In this document: in pieces, positions 8,174 to 14,885 of the stretch
Layout of the letters: each line of letters begins with the position of its first letter
Numbering within the stretch: position 1 is the stretch's first letter
Source of the DNA: an uncultured Paenibacillus sp.
GTDB lineage: Bacteria; Bacillota; Bacilli; Paenibacillales; Paenibacillaceae
Length of the DNA: 64,000 nt
NCBI GenBank assembly: GCA_937895345.1
Contig: CALAWP010000066.1
Location: forward strand, 70,000-133,999
Direction of reading: 5' to 3'
The notes under the pieces: generated by a model
The model's input: only the letters and a program-made list of their open reading frames with translations
What the model was told of the DNA's origin: nothing
The model's database searches: none
Translations under genes and position numbers: made by a program

Positions 8174-9542
8174 GCCAACCGCCCCCCGCTTTCAGTTTCA
8201 TAACGCTTCGGTCCGACGGCCGCTCCGGAAAAAGCCAATCGTCCTTCTCCCGGTCGTAGAGCGCCAAGTCTCTCACCCGAACCTCTCCGTCCTTCCATTC
8301 CAGTTCCCCGATGCGGCGGATCACTCTCCTGCCTCCCGCAAAAGCCATCTCAATGCCGATTTCCGTTACCTGTTCCGCGATCCGCTTCACCAGACGCTGC
8401 GCATTCATTCCTCTGCCGTCCAGCATGCACATGTCGGTAATCGCCTCCGGCACGTCCTCCAGCCGGTTGGCATGGACCGTCGTCATGCTGCCCGTGTGCC
8501 CCCGCGTACAGGCGCGGACATAAATATTGGCGTCCTCGTCCCTGATCTCGGCATGAATAATGCGCTGGGGAGATTGTCTCAGCGCAAGCTTGAACGCCTT
8601 GGCCGGACCGTGGACGGGATCGTCCTCCGCTGCTTCGTATTCGATAATGTTGCGGTCCGGAAAGTCCCGGCCAAGCATCATCTCGCGGCGGCTCTCGATC
8701 GTCACGATGCGCTCTTCCGGGGGCAGCTCGGCAATAAACGCCTTCATCAGATGCGTCTTGCCCGTATTGGTCGGCCCGATCACCACGAGGTTGAATCTGG
8801 CCTTCAACAGCGCTTGCAGCAGGTTGCGCACCCGTTCGTTTATCGTGCGGCATTCCGGGCCGCACAACGTGTCAAGATCAAAGCTTCTGACCGTATAGAA
8901 CCGCAGCGTCAGCGTCGGACAAGCGGTAAATCCGAAGCCCGTCATCGTGACGCGGGAGCCGTCGATCAGCATCACTTCCGCCCATCGCTTGCGCGGATTG
9001 ATCCGGTCGTTGTTATACAGCACCAGATTTTGCTGAATGCGCTCTACCTCGCGGACGCTTTCGAATTTGTACGGCGACAGCCGGGTCCGGCCGCTCCTCA
9101 CTTCGTAAATGCGTTCCCCCACCACCTGAATTTCCTCCAGTCCGTCCTTGTCCGCCAGCACAAGCTCCAGCACGTTCAGGCCGACCACTTCGGCAAACAA
9201 AGCCTCCGCCAGGCTCCCGTAAGGACGTCTCCAATCTTCCAGGCCGTGCACGCGCATCCGAAGGAGCCTGTCCTCGATCATCGCGAGCACTTGCTTCCTT
9301 TCATGAGGGAAACCCAATACGGCCCGATTCAGCGTCTCGCCGTATTGCCTTCGCTCCTCCTCCGTCATGCCGCGCGGCGCGCTCAAATAGGTTCGGATTT
9401 CATCCGCAAGCTTACCGAACTCCTCCCCCGGCGCCGCTTGCTCGGGCAGCGTCCCCCCGGGCGGCGGAACAACCGCCCGCTGGCCGCCGTTAATCTGGGC
9501 GGCAAATTCCGCAGGCGAAAATCCTTTCGCACCCGTCCTCAT
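8166..9542 (-). CDS. tadA: Pilus assembly secretion ATPase (TadA/CpaF-like)
   Basis: Motor ATPase of the Tad-like pilus, T2SS/T4SS ATPase superfamily. The start at 9540-9542 overlaps the upstream stop (ATGA) and gives 458 residues; the longer frame upstream is not used. An N-terminal domain (to about 230) is followed by the RecA-like core with Walker A GPTNTGKT (about 256-263), the Asp-box-like region near IVTIESRREM, Walker-B-like RIIHAEIRDEDA (about 327-338) and the His box GHTGSMTTVHAN (about 348-359). The usual IIVGE before the acidic residues is IIHAE here, a family variant. Confidence 0.9.
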   Translation of the reverse strand: MRTGAKGFSPAEFAAQINGGQRAVVPPPGGTLPEQAAPGEEFGKLADEIRTYLSAPRGMTEEERRQYGETLNRAVLGFPHERKQVLAMIEDRLLRMRVHGLEDWRRPYGSLAEALFAEVVGLNVLELVLADKDGLEEIQVVGERIYEVRSGRTRLSPYKFESVREVERIQQNLVLYNNDRINPRKRWAEVMLIDGSRVTMTGFGFTACPTLTLRFYTVRSFDLDTLCGPECRTINERVRNLLQALLKARFNLVVIGPTNTGKTHLMKAFIAELPPEERIVTIESRREMMLGRDFPDRNIIEYEAAEDDPVHGPAKAFKLALRQSPQRIIHAEIRDEDANIYVRACTRGHTGSMTTVHANRLEDVPEAITDMCMLDGRGMNAQRLVKRIAEQVTEIGIEMAFAGGRRVIRRIGELEWKDGEVRVRDLALYDREKDDWLFPERPSDRSVMKLKAGGGWHE

Positions 9543-10399
9543 GACGTCCGCGCTCCCCCGCTTCTCCGAACGAGCAGCTTGCGGAACCAAGGCTGACGGC
9601 CATGCGCGGGCAGCGCCGCCTCTTGCAGCCGGTGCCTTCGAAGCAGCGTCAGCGCCGGCTCCTTCATGGCGAGACGTCCCGTACGGTCGAGCTTCAGCCA
9701 CTCGGCATACGCGCCCTTGTCCAGCTCGCCGAACATCGACTCGCTTAAGCGCAGCCGCCCGATCGGAGAAGCGCCCAATTCCTTGCAAATATGCCTCATA
9801 TCATATCCTCCGTTGCTCCATGGGTATTGAACGACCAAACAATCGAACTGATTCGCCGTCACCTGAAAGAGCGGCGACACTTGTCCGATCCAGCGCCGCC
9901 CGTCCTCCTGGAAATGGGACAGCGCCGGCGTCGTCACCAGAATCCGGGAGCCGGCCCGCTGCACCGAGCATACGGTGGCGGCGTTGTCCCAATAGGCGCC
10001 GACGTCCAGCACGACAAAGGCAAACGCCCGCGCGGCCGTGTCGATCAGGTGGTGGATGTCTTCCGGCCGGACGAACTCGGCCTGATCCCGGTTCATGCTG
10101 CCGAACAGCGCATGAAGATTGGCCTGGCCCGGAAGCCTGTGCATCGCCCTTCGAAGCATATCCGGCGTCAGCGCCTGCGAACGAAGCTCGGGATGCAGCT
10201 CGTCGAGCGTCGTGTCCGGCTCGTCGACGCCGATAAACCGATGGAGCTTCGCCCCCTTCAGGTTCAAGCAGAAGTAACCGACGGATTTGCCGGTTGCTTC
10301 GGCCAGCCGGAACGCGGCGGCAAAGGCGGCGGCCGTCGTGCCGATATTCGGCGTCGTGCCGACGAAAGCGGCGATAGGCGCGGCTGCGGTCATATTCAT
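9539..10399 (-). CDS. TadZ/CpaE-like ParA-fold protein lacking P-loop lysines
   Basis: 286 residues with a MinD/ParA-like arrangement: a beta strand and loop IAAFVGTTPNIGTTAAAF near the N-terminus, FAFVVLDVGAYWDN (Walker-B-like, about 128-141) and RILVTTPALSHF (about 152-163). In the TadZ/CpaE family such proteins localise the pilus machine. The deviant Walker A motif (KGGxGKT) is replaced by GTTPNIGTT, with both lysines missing, so nucleotide hydrolysis is doubtful. It overlaps cpaB-like and tadA by 4 bases each. The TadZ role is inferred from the fold and the operon position. Confidence 0.72.
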   Translation of the reverse strand: MNMTAAAPIAAFVGTTPNIGTTAAAFAAAFRLAEATGKSVGYFCLNLKGAKLHRFIGVDEPDTTLDELHPELRSQALTPDMLRRAMHRLPGQANLHALFGSMNRDQAEFVRPEDIHHLIDTAARAFAFVVLDVGAYWDNAATVCSVQRAGSRILVTTPALSHFQEDGRRWIGQVSPLFQVTANQFDCLVVQYPWSNGGYDMRHICKELGASPIGRLRLSESMFGELDKGAYAEWLKLDRTGRLAMKEPALTLLRRHRLQEAALPAHGRQPWFRKLLVRRSGGARTS

Positions 10400-11136
10400 T
10401 CGGCCGCCTCCCGTCCCGCGGCGGCTTCGGCCGGCTTCGCGGCGCTATAAGACTCCGGACTGTAGGCGACTACCAGCTTGACCGCGCCGTCCTTGCACAG
10501 CCGGTCGATCGCCAGCCATTGCTGCTCCGTCAAGTTCAGGTTCAAATATTCGATCATGGCGTTCGCATCGCGTCTTGCGGCGTACATGCCTTGCTTGTTC
10601 CCTTCCGCCATCGACATCAGATGGGACCGCTCCGGACTGTCGATTTCCACGTTGCCCGAGCTCTTGACGGACGCCACGACGACGGATTGCGGAAACACCC
10701 TTCCGGAAGCTTCCGTCTCCCCCGAGGCATACAGCAGCACCCGGTCCCCCGCCCGGATGCCGTTCGAAATCGAACGAATATATTCCTTCGGGATCTGAAA
10801 CGTCGATTCCGCGCCGCGGGGCTGCAAATAATGCTCGTTCAGCTTCCAGTTCAGCACCGGCTCGCCCCTCCCCATCGGCACGGCCGCCTCCATGCCGTAG
10901 GCTTCCGCCGGATCGGTCAGCATGTCCGGCGCAAACGCTCCTTGAGGCAATCTGACAAGCTCCAGATCGATCCGCTCCAGCCGTTCGCCCGCGGCGATGA
11001 ACCGGCTCGGCACGACGACCGGTATCGTCTCCTCCCGCGCCACCTGCATGCGCTGAAGCTCGTACAACCCGTATACGATCGCCGCCGACAGCAGCGCGGC
11101 CGTCAGGCCGATCCACAAATTTCTTCTGCCGATCAT
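10396..11136 (-). CDS. SAF-domain pilus assembly protein (CpaB/RcpC-like)
   Basis: First gene of the Tad-like operon, 246 residues. An N-terminal membrane helix (WIGLTAALLSAAIVYGLYEL, about 8-27) is followed by an SAF domain (VPSRFIAAGERLERIDLELV, about 42-62) and a GDRVLLYASG segment, matching CpaB/RcpC proteins, which act in the periplasmic or extracytoplasmic part of pilus assembly. The ribosome site AAGGAGAG lies 5 bases before the ATG. The leader carries a terminator-like hairpin. The stop overlaps the next start. Confidence 0.8.
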   Translation of the reverse strand: MIGRRNLWIGLTAALLSAAIVYGLYELQRMQVAREETIPVVVPSRFIAAGERLERIDLELVRLPQGAFAPDMLTDPAEAYGMEAAVPMGRGEPVLNWKLNEHYLQPRGAESTFQIPKEYIRSISNGIRAGDRVLLYASGETEASGRVFPQSVVVASVKSSGNVEIDSPERSHLMSMAEGNKQGMYAARRDANAMIEYLNLNLTEQQWLAIDRLCKDGAVKLVVAYSPESYSAAKPAEAAAGREAAE

Positions 11137-11167
11137 AATCTCTCCTTCCCGAGCGCGTCAGCAACGC

Positions 11168-11217
11168 AAAAAAGAACGCATCCGATACGCCCAGGCGGGC
11201 GCCGTCGATTGCGTTCT
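11168..11217 (-). terminator. Rho-independent terminator ahead of the Tad-like operon (ndoA terminator or leader attenuator)
   Basis: AGAACGCA (11173-11180) pairs with TGCGTTCT (11210-11217), with further inner pairing including a GCCC/GGGC segment; on the minus strand five or more T residues follow (11168-11172). It stops ndoA transcripts and lies only about 30 bases before the first Tad gene. Confidence 0.8.
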
Positions 11218-11262
11218 TCGCATTCACGTGCTCGATTCGATTTACAAATCTTAGTTGAGCCT

Positions 11263-11292
11263 ATAATAGCAAATGGAGTCGAAAGTTGTCCA
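11263..11292 (-). promoter_or_regulatory. Candidate sigma-A promoter upstream of the hairpin leading to the Tad-like operon
   Basis: Minus-strand TGGACA (11287-11292) and TATTAT (11263-11268) are 18 bases apart. The transcript would run straight into the hairpin at 11168-11217 before reaching the first Tad gene. Confidence 0.45.
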
Positions 11293-11314
11293 TCCCTATT
11301 TTCGAAAATTTCCG

Positions 11315-11665
11315 TTAAAAATCGATCAACCCTACGCTGATCAGCAGGGCGTCGTCCACTTTTTTCATCGTTTCATCGTCCAGATGGGTGATCTTGTCGG
11401 TCAGCCGCTGCTTGTCGATGGTCCGGATCTGCTCCAGCAATACGACAGAATCGCGATCGAAGCCATGCGTTTTCGCATCCATTTCCACATGGGTCGGCAG
11501 CTTGGCTTTCTGGATTTGCGCCGTAATCGCCGCTACGATGACCGTTGGGCTGAACCGGTTGCCAATGTCGTTCTGAATGACAAGCACCGGACGCACCCCG
11601 CCTTGCTCCGAGCCGACCACTGGCGACAGATCGGCGAAAAATACATCTCCGCGTTTTACGATCAC
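11315..11665 (-). CDS. ndoA: mRNA interferase EndoA (MazF-type toxin)
   Basis: Sequence-specific endoribonuclease toxin, 116 residues, the length of Bacillus NdoA. Family marks are the N-terminal RGDVFFADLSPVVGSEQGG, RPVLVIQND and the later QIRTIDKQRL with a C-terminal helix ending SVGLIDF. It starts 3 bases after the antitoxin stop, as in the Bacillus ndoAI-ndoA pair. In Bacillus the pair sits downstream of ydcC and alr, and the same order is kept here, which supports orthology. A terminator follows. Confidence 0.96.
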   Translation of the reverse strand: MIVKRGDVFFADLSPVVGSEQGGVRPVLVIQNDIGNRFSPTVIVAAITAQIQKAKLPTHVEMDAKTHGFDRDSVVLLEQIRTIDKQRLTDKITHLDDETMKKVDDALLISVGLIDF

Positions 11666-11668
11666 GCT

Positions 11669-11950
11669 CTACACCCCGCTAACGAGACGGCCCAAAGTAT
11701 GATCCGCTTCTTCCTCCGCCTGAAATGCTTCCGAGGCCATGTTCAGGTTGATTTTTGCCATTTCCATATAGCCGCGCTGCATGGACTCGCGAATTTGGCG
11801 TTTTTTGCGTTCAGCCAAATACAGCTTCATGGCTTGCCGGATAAATTCGCTGCGGTTGGAATTTTCTTTGGCGACGATGCCGTCGACCTCCTCCAGCAAT
11901 TGATCGGGCAGGCTGATCATGATTCTTTTCGTATTATGCACATTGGCCAC
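11669..11950 (-). CDS. ndoAI: Antitoxin EndoAI (ribbon-helix-helix, MazE-type)
   Basis: Antitoxin that binds and inhibits NdoA, 93 residues. It has an N-terminal ribbon-helix-helix DNA-binding domain (KRIMISLPDQLLEEVDGIV, SNRSEFIRQAMKLYL) and an acidic C-terminal tail (FQAEEEADHTLG) of the kind that wraps the toxin. The start is GTG, supported by GGAGGTG about 10 bases upstream. A 13-bp palindrome (11992-12004) lies upstream and could be an operator or promoter element. Confidence 0.94.
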   Translation of the reverse strand: MANVHNTKRIMISLPDQLLEEVDGIVAKENSNRSEFIRQAMKLYLAERKKRQIRESMQRGYMEMAKINLNMASEAFQAEEEADHTLGRLVSGV

Positions 11951-11991
11951 CGAACTCGCACCTCCAAAACTTTTCCAAGACCATATTACAC

Positions 11992-12004
11992 ATTATGACA
12001 TAAT
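11992..12004. promoter_or_regulatory. Palindrome ATTATG-A-CATAAT upstream of ndoAI
   Basis: A perfect 6-1-6 inverted repeat about 42 bases before the antitoxin start. It could be the operator for autoregulation by the ribbon-helix-helix antitoxin, or part of an AT-rich promoter. No direct evidence separates these. Confidence 0.35.
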
Positions 12005-12136
12005 ACCGCCTAAGCTATACTCCACCATATCTATGAAGGCGGTATATCAAATATGCTATACCTACAAGTTGTTACAATTCGAGCAAAAAAGCTAAATTCC
12101 TCTTTGTCGCGAGAAATTCGCAAAAAGTTCATCGCC

Positions 12137-13324
12137 TCAAGCCAGCGCATTGTTGACGGCGGCCACTTCGCCGTCCTGCATGTAGACGCGCGGAACCCGG
12201 GCGGACAGCATGCAGATCACCTCGTAAGGAATCGTGTCCAGCTGCGCCGCGATGTCTTCCGCCGTAATGACGGCGCCGCCTTGCCTGCCGATCAGCACGA
12301 CCTCCTCGTCCGGGCCGACCGGGCCTTCGCCCGCCGCTTGCTCCGCATGGTCGAGCGCAATCATGCACTGGTCCATGCAAATCGTGCCGAGAATCGGCGA
12401 TTTGACGCCGCGCACGAGACCATGGGCCTTGCCGGTCAGCATCCGGCTGAACCCGTCGGCGTAGCCGACCGGAATCGTCCCGATTCTCTCGCCGCCCCGC
12501 GTCACGTATCTCGTGCCGTAGCTGATTCCCCAGCCGGCGGGCGCCGTCTTGACATAGGCAATCTTCGATTTCAGCGATAATACCGGCTCCAGGGCGACCT
12601 TCCGCTTATTGACCTCATCGGAAGGATACAAGCCGTACATGGCGATGCCGAGCCGCACCATGCCGCAGGCCCATTCCGGCGTATCGATGCCGGCGGCGCT
12701 GTTGGCGGCATGCACGATCGGAATATGCAGGCCGCGCGCCTTGACGGCTTCCGCCACCTCGCGAAACCGGCCGTATTGCCGTTCGGTATAGCTTTTGTCC
12801 GCTTCGTCCGCTTTGGCGTAATGCGTAAACAGTCCCTCGACCTCAAGCCCTTCCGTTCGGAACGCGTCCTCGATAAACGCCAGCGCGCGCTCAAGCCCGA
12901 TAATGCCGAGGCGGCCCATGCCGGTATCGATCTTGATATGCGCCTTCAGCTTGTTGCCGTTTGCGGCCGGCGGCAGCTGCGCCGCGGCTTGCAGAATGTC
13001 GTCCCGAAACAAGCTGATGGCGATGCCGTGCTCTCTTGCCAAAGAAAGCCCTTCCGCAGGCACAAAGCCCAGAACGAGAATGGGCGACTGAATGCCGGCC
13101 TTGCGCAGCTGAAGCGCCTCGTCCAAAAAGGCGACTCCCAAATAGTCTGCGCCAAAGCGTTCAGCCGCCCGCGCGATCTCCACCGCTCCGTGTCCGTACG
13201 CGTTTGCTTTCACCGATGCCATCAATTTGCAGCCTTTGGGCAAAGCCGTCCGAATCGCTTCCATATTGCCTCGAAGCGCATCCAGCGATATTTCAGCCCA
13301 GGTTGGGCGATAATACGAATCCAA
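12137..13324 (-). CDS. alr: Alanine racemase
   Basis: Fold-type III PLP enzyme that makes D-alanine for peptidoglycan, 395 residues. The PLP-binding lysine is Lys39 in SVKANAYGHG; the second catalytic residue is the Tyr in ISYGTRY (about Tyr269). The N-terminal TIM barrel is followed by the C-terminal beta domain from about residue 250, with GYADGFSRML and GTICMDQCMI. The N-terminal signature PTWAEISLDAL is intact. Synteny with ydcC upstream and ndoAI/ndoA downstream matches Bacillus. Its own promoter lies at 13392-13418. Confidence 0.96.
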   Translation of the reverse strand: MDSYYRPTWAEISLDALRGNMEAIRTALPKGCKLMASVKANAYGHGAVEIARAAERFGADYLGVAFLDEALQLRKAGIQSPILVLGFVPAEGLSLAREHGIAISLFRDDILQAAAQLPPAANGNKLKAHIKIDTGMGRLGIIGLERALAFIEDAFRTEGLEVEGLFTHYAKADEADKSYTERQYGRFREVAEAVKARGLHIPIVHAANSAAGIDTPEWACGMVRLGIAMYGLYPSDEVNKRKVALEPVLSLKSKIAYVKTAPAGWGISYGTRYVTRGGERIGTIPVGYADGFSRMLTGKAHGLVRGVKSPILGTICMDQCMIALDHAEQAAGEGPVGPDEEVVLIGRQGGAVITAEDIAAQLDTIPYEVICMLSARVPRVYMQDGEVAAVNNALA

Positions 13325-13391
13325 GTCTCGTTCACCTTCTCCTCATGTCAGCCCCATGAACGTTCAGCATTTAAACATTAATAAATTTAAT

Positions 13392-13418
13392 GTTATACGC
13401 TGCCGAAGGCACTGTCAA
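13392..13418 (-). promoter_or_regulatory. Sigma-A-type promoter of alr with adjoining palindrome
   Basis: Minus-strand TTGACA (13413-13418) is followed 15 bases later by TATAAC (13392-13397), or 17 bases later by TAACAT. An inverted repeat AACATTA-N7-TAATGTT (13374-13394) overlaps the -10 and extends downstream of it. Confidence 0.55.
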
Positions 13419-13471
13419 TGAAATGAGAGGCGGAATTGGCTGGTACGTCTTGGCATCCGGCCGGCTGCCGG

Positions 13472-14683
13472 TTACTTGCCGATTTCGCCTTGCACCGATT
13501 GCGCGATCTTCAGCATTTCGGCTTCCGGCAAATCCGCGCTCGTGAGCCTGAATTGATGGCCGTTATACATCCAGGTCAACGTCTGAAGCTCGTCGCTCGA
13601 CGTCAGCTCTCCCAGGTTGGAGAAGCCCAGATCGACGATGGTGCCCGGCACGAGCGTCGCGGCCTGGTCCTTCGGCTCCGTCTGGATGAGCGTATAGTTG
13701 TAGACGCCCTCGTAGCGGATCATGAGACCCGGGTTGCCTCCGAACACAATGTCCGTCTGATCCTTCTCGACAACGCCGGTCGGCGTATACGATGGTCCCA
13801 TCGCCACGAACGGCGCCGCTTCCGCGTTGTCAGGCTCCGCCGATGCGCCTTCTTCTCCGGTTTCGGCATCCATCTCCTCGCCTTCCTCGGCTGCTCCGTC
13901 TTCTTTGCCGGTGTTGCCGCCGTCAACCTCGCTGCCTTCCTCTCCGCCGACGCCGTCATCGCCCGGAGCCATTGAATCTTCTCCTGTTTGCTCATCCGGA
14001 TCGGCCGTCGTCGGCTGATCACCGGAGCCGCTTTCGGTTCCGCCGGAAGCGCCCGCATTCATGTTGGCTTCCGTCTCGAACACGCGCTTATCGAATTTTT
14101 TGCCGAATTCGAAGGAGTCGAACTTCACGTCGACGAGAACGGCCGCATTCGTGTCGCTGACCTCAACCTGCATCGGCTTGTAATCGTCCTTGCTCAGCCA
14201 TATTTTTTGACGGGCAAGCGCCCCGCTGTTGTAATTGGCCATGACGTCGAAGACGTAAGCGTCGTCGCTCTCGGCGAATTGCCGGGAACCGTCGACCAAG
14301 ATGCTCTTGACGAGCGTTTGGTACAAGTAGACCTGGCCTTGATCCTGCGGCCAGTTGCTTTGGAAGCGGAACACTTTGTTCAGCTTCGGCGTCAGCACGA
14401 ATACGCCGTCGTCGTTGCGCAGCACGATTTGCGTAATGTCCTTTTCTTCGTTGGTCAGCTTGATCCGGTAATACGACGGCTTCTGGTACGCGATATCCAC
14501 CTGGTACTTGAGCGGCTGCTGGCTGTTGTGCAGCGTCATCGTTCCGCTCGCCTGATAGCTCTCCATGCTGTTGACAAATTTGTCGAGATCCTTCACCACG
14601 GACTCGGCGTCCTTCGCACCGCAAGCGGAAAGGATCAAAGTAAAGCACAATACCAATGCCGCGGTCCATGTCATGCGACGCAT
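13472..14683 (-). CDS. ydcC: YdcC-like sporulation lipoprotein (LolA fold) with acidic insert
   Basis: 403-residue lipoprotein. The lipobox LSAC is at Cys21. The body resembles the LolA/LppX-like fold of Bacillus YdcC: SYQASGTMTL, YRIKLTNEEKD, VFVLTPKLNKVFRFQSNWP, IWLSKDDYKPMQVEV. Between about residues 208 and 291 there is a long insert rich in Glu, Asp, Gly and Thr, after which the fold resumes (GVVEKDQTDIVFGG) to the end. Its place upstream of alr is the Bacillus ydcC position. A sigma-E-like promoter motif lies upstream. The role in sporulation is by analogy. Confidence 0.82.
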   Translation of the reverse strand: MRRMTWTAALVLCFTLILSACGAKDAESVVKDLDKFVNSMESYQASGTMTLHNSQQPLKYQVDIAYQKPSYYRIKLTNEEKDITQIVLRNDDGVFVLTPKLNKVFRFQSNWPQDQGQVYLYQTLVKSILVDGSRQFAESDDAYVFDVMANYNSGALARQKIWLSKDDYKPMQVEVSDTNAAVLVDVKFDSFEFGKKFDKRVFETEANMNAGASGGTESGSGDQPTTADPDEQTGEDSMAPGDDGVGGEEGSEVDGGNTGKEDGAAEEGEEMDAETGEEGASAEPDNAEAAPFVAMGPSYTPTGVVEKDQTDIVFGGNPGLMIRYEGVYNYTLIQTEPKDQAATLVPGTIVDLGFSNLGELTSSDELQTLTWMYNGHQFRLTSADLPEAEMLKIAQSVQGEIGK

Positions 14684-14723
14684 GTAATCATCCCCTCACA
14701 CAATTTTTAACTGGCTGATAACA

Positions 14724-14752
14724 TGTCTATGTGGGGACCCGGCCAATTATGC
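14724..14752 (-). promoter_or_regulatory. Candidate sigma-E-type promoter of ydcC
   Basis: Minus-strand GCATAAT (14746-14752), 14-base spacer, CATAGACA (14724-14731). This is close to the sigma-E pattern (GNATATT, about 14 bases, CATACAnT) and lies about 40 bases before the ydcC start. Confidence 0.42.
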
Positions 14753-14792
14753 GGACAGGATTGACGAGCATGACAAGTCGTTTCCTAACAAC

Positions 14793-14818
14793 AAAAGAGG
14801 AACCCCGAGAGGTTCCTC
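14793..14818 (-). terminator. Terminator of the SLH surface-protein gene
   Basis: GAGGAACC (14797-14804) pairs with GGTTCCTC (14811-14818) around a 6-base loop; on the minus strand TTTTGTTGTT follows. It lies 67 bases after the stop of the SLH gene. Confidence 0.8.
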
Positions 14819-14885
14819 TAATGAGCAGCTTGCGCTTGCTGCCGAAGCCAGATTTGCATAAAAATATGCTTCTGTGTAATTTAGC

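Noticed and set aside
8130..9596. A 488-residue open frame on the plus strand
   Set aside because: Antisense to the secretion ATPase, with Arg/His/Leu-rich composition and no motif; the ATPase frame carries the family motifs.
9543..9788. N-terminal extension of the secretion ATPase
   Set aside because: The longer frame overlaps the TadZ-like gene by over 240 bases; the ATGA overlap at 9539-9542 gives the normal family start.
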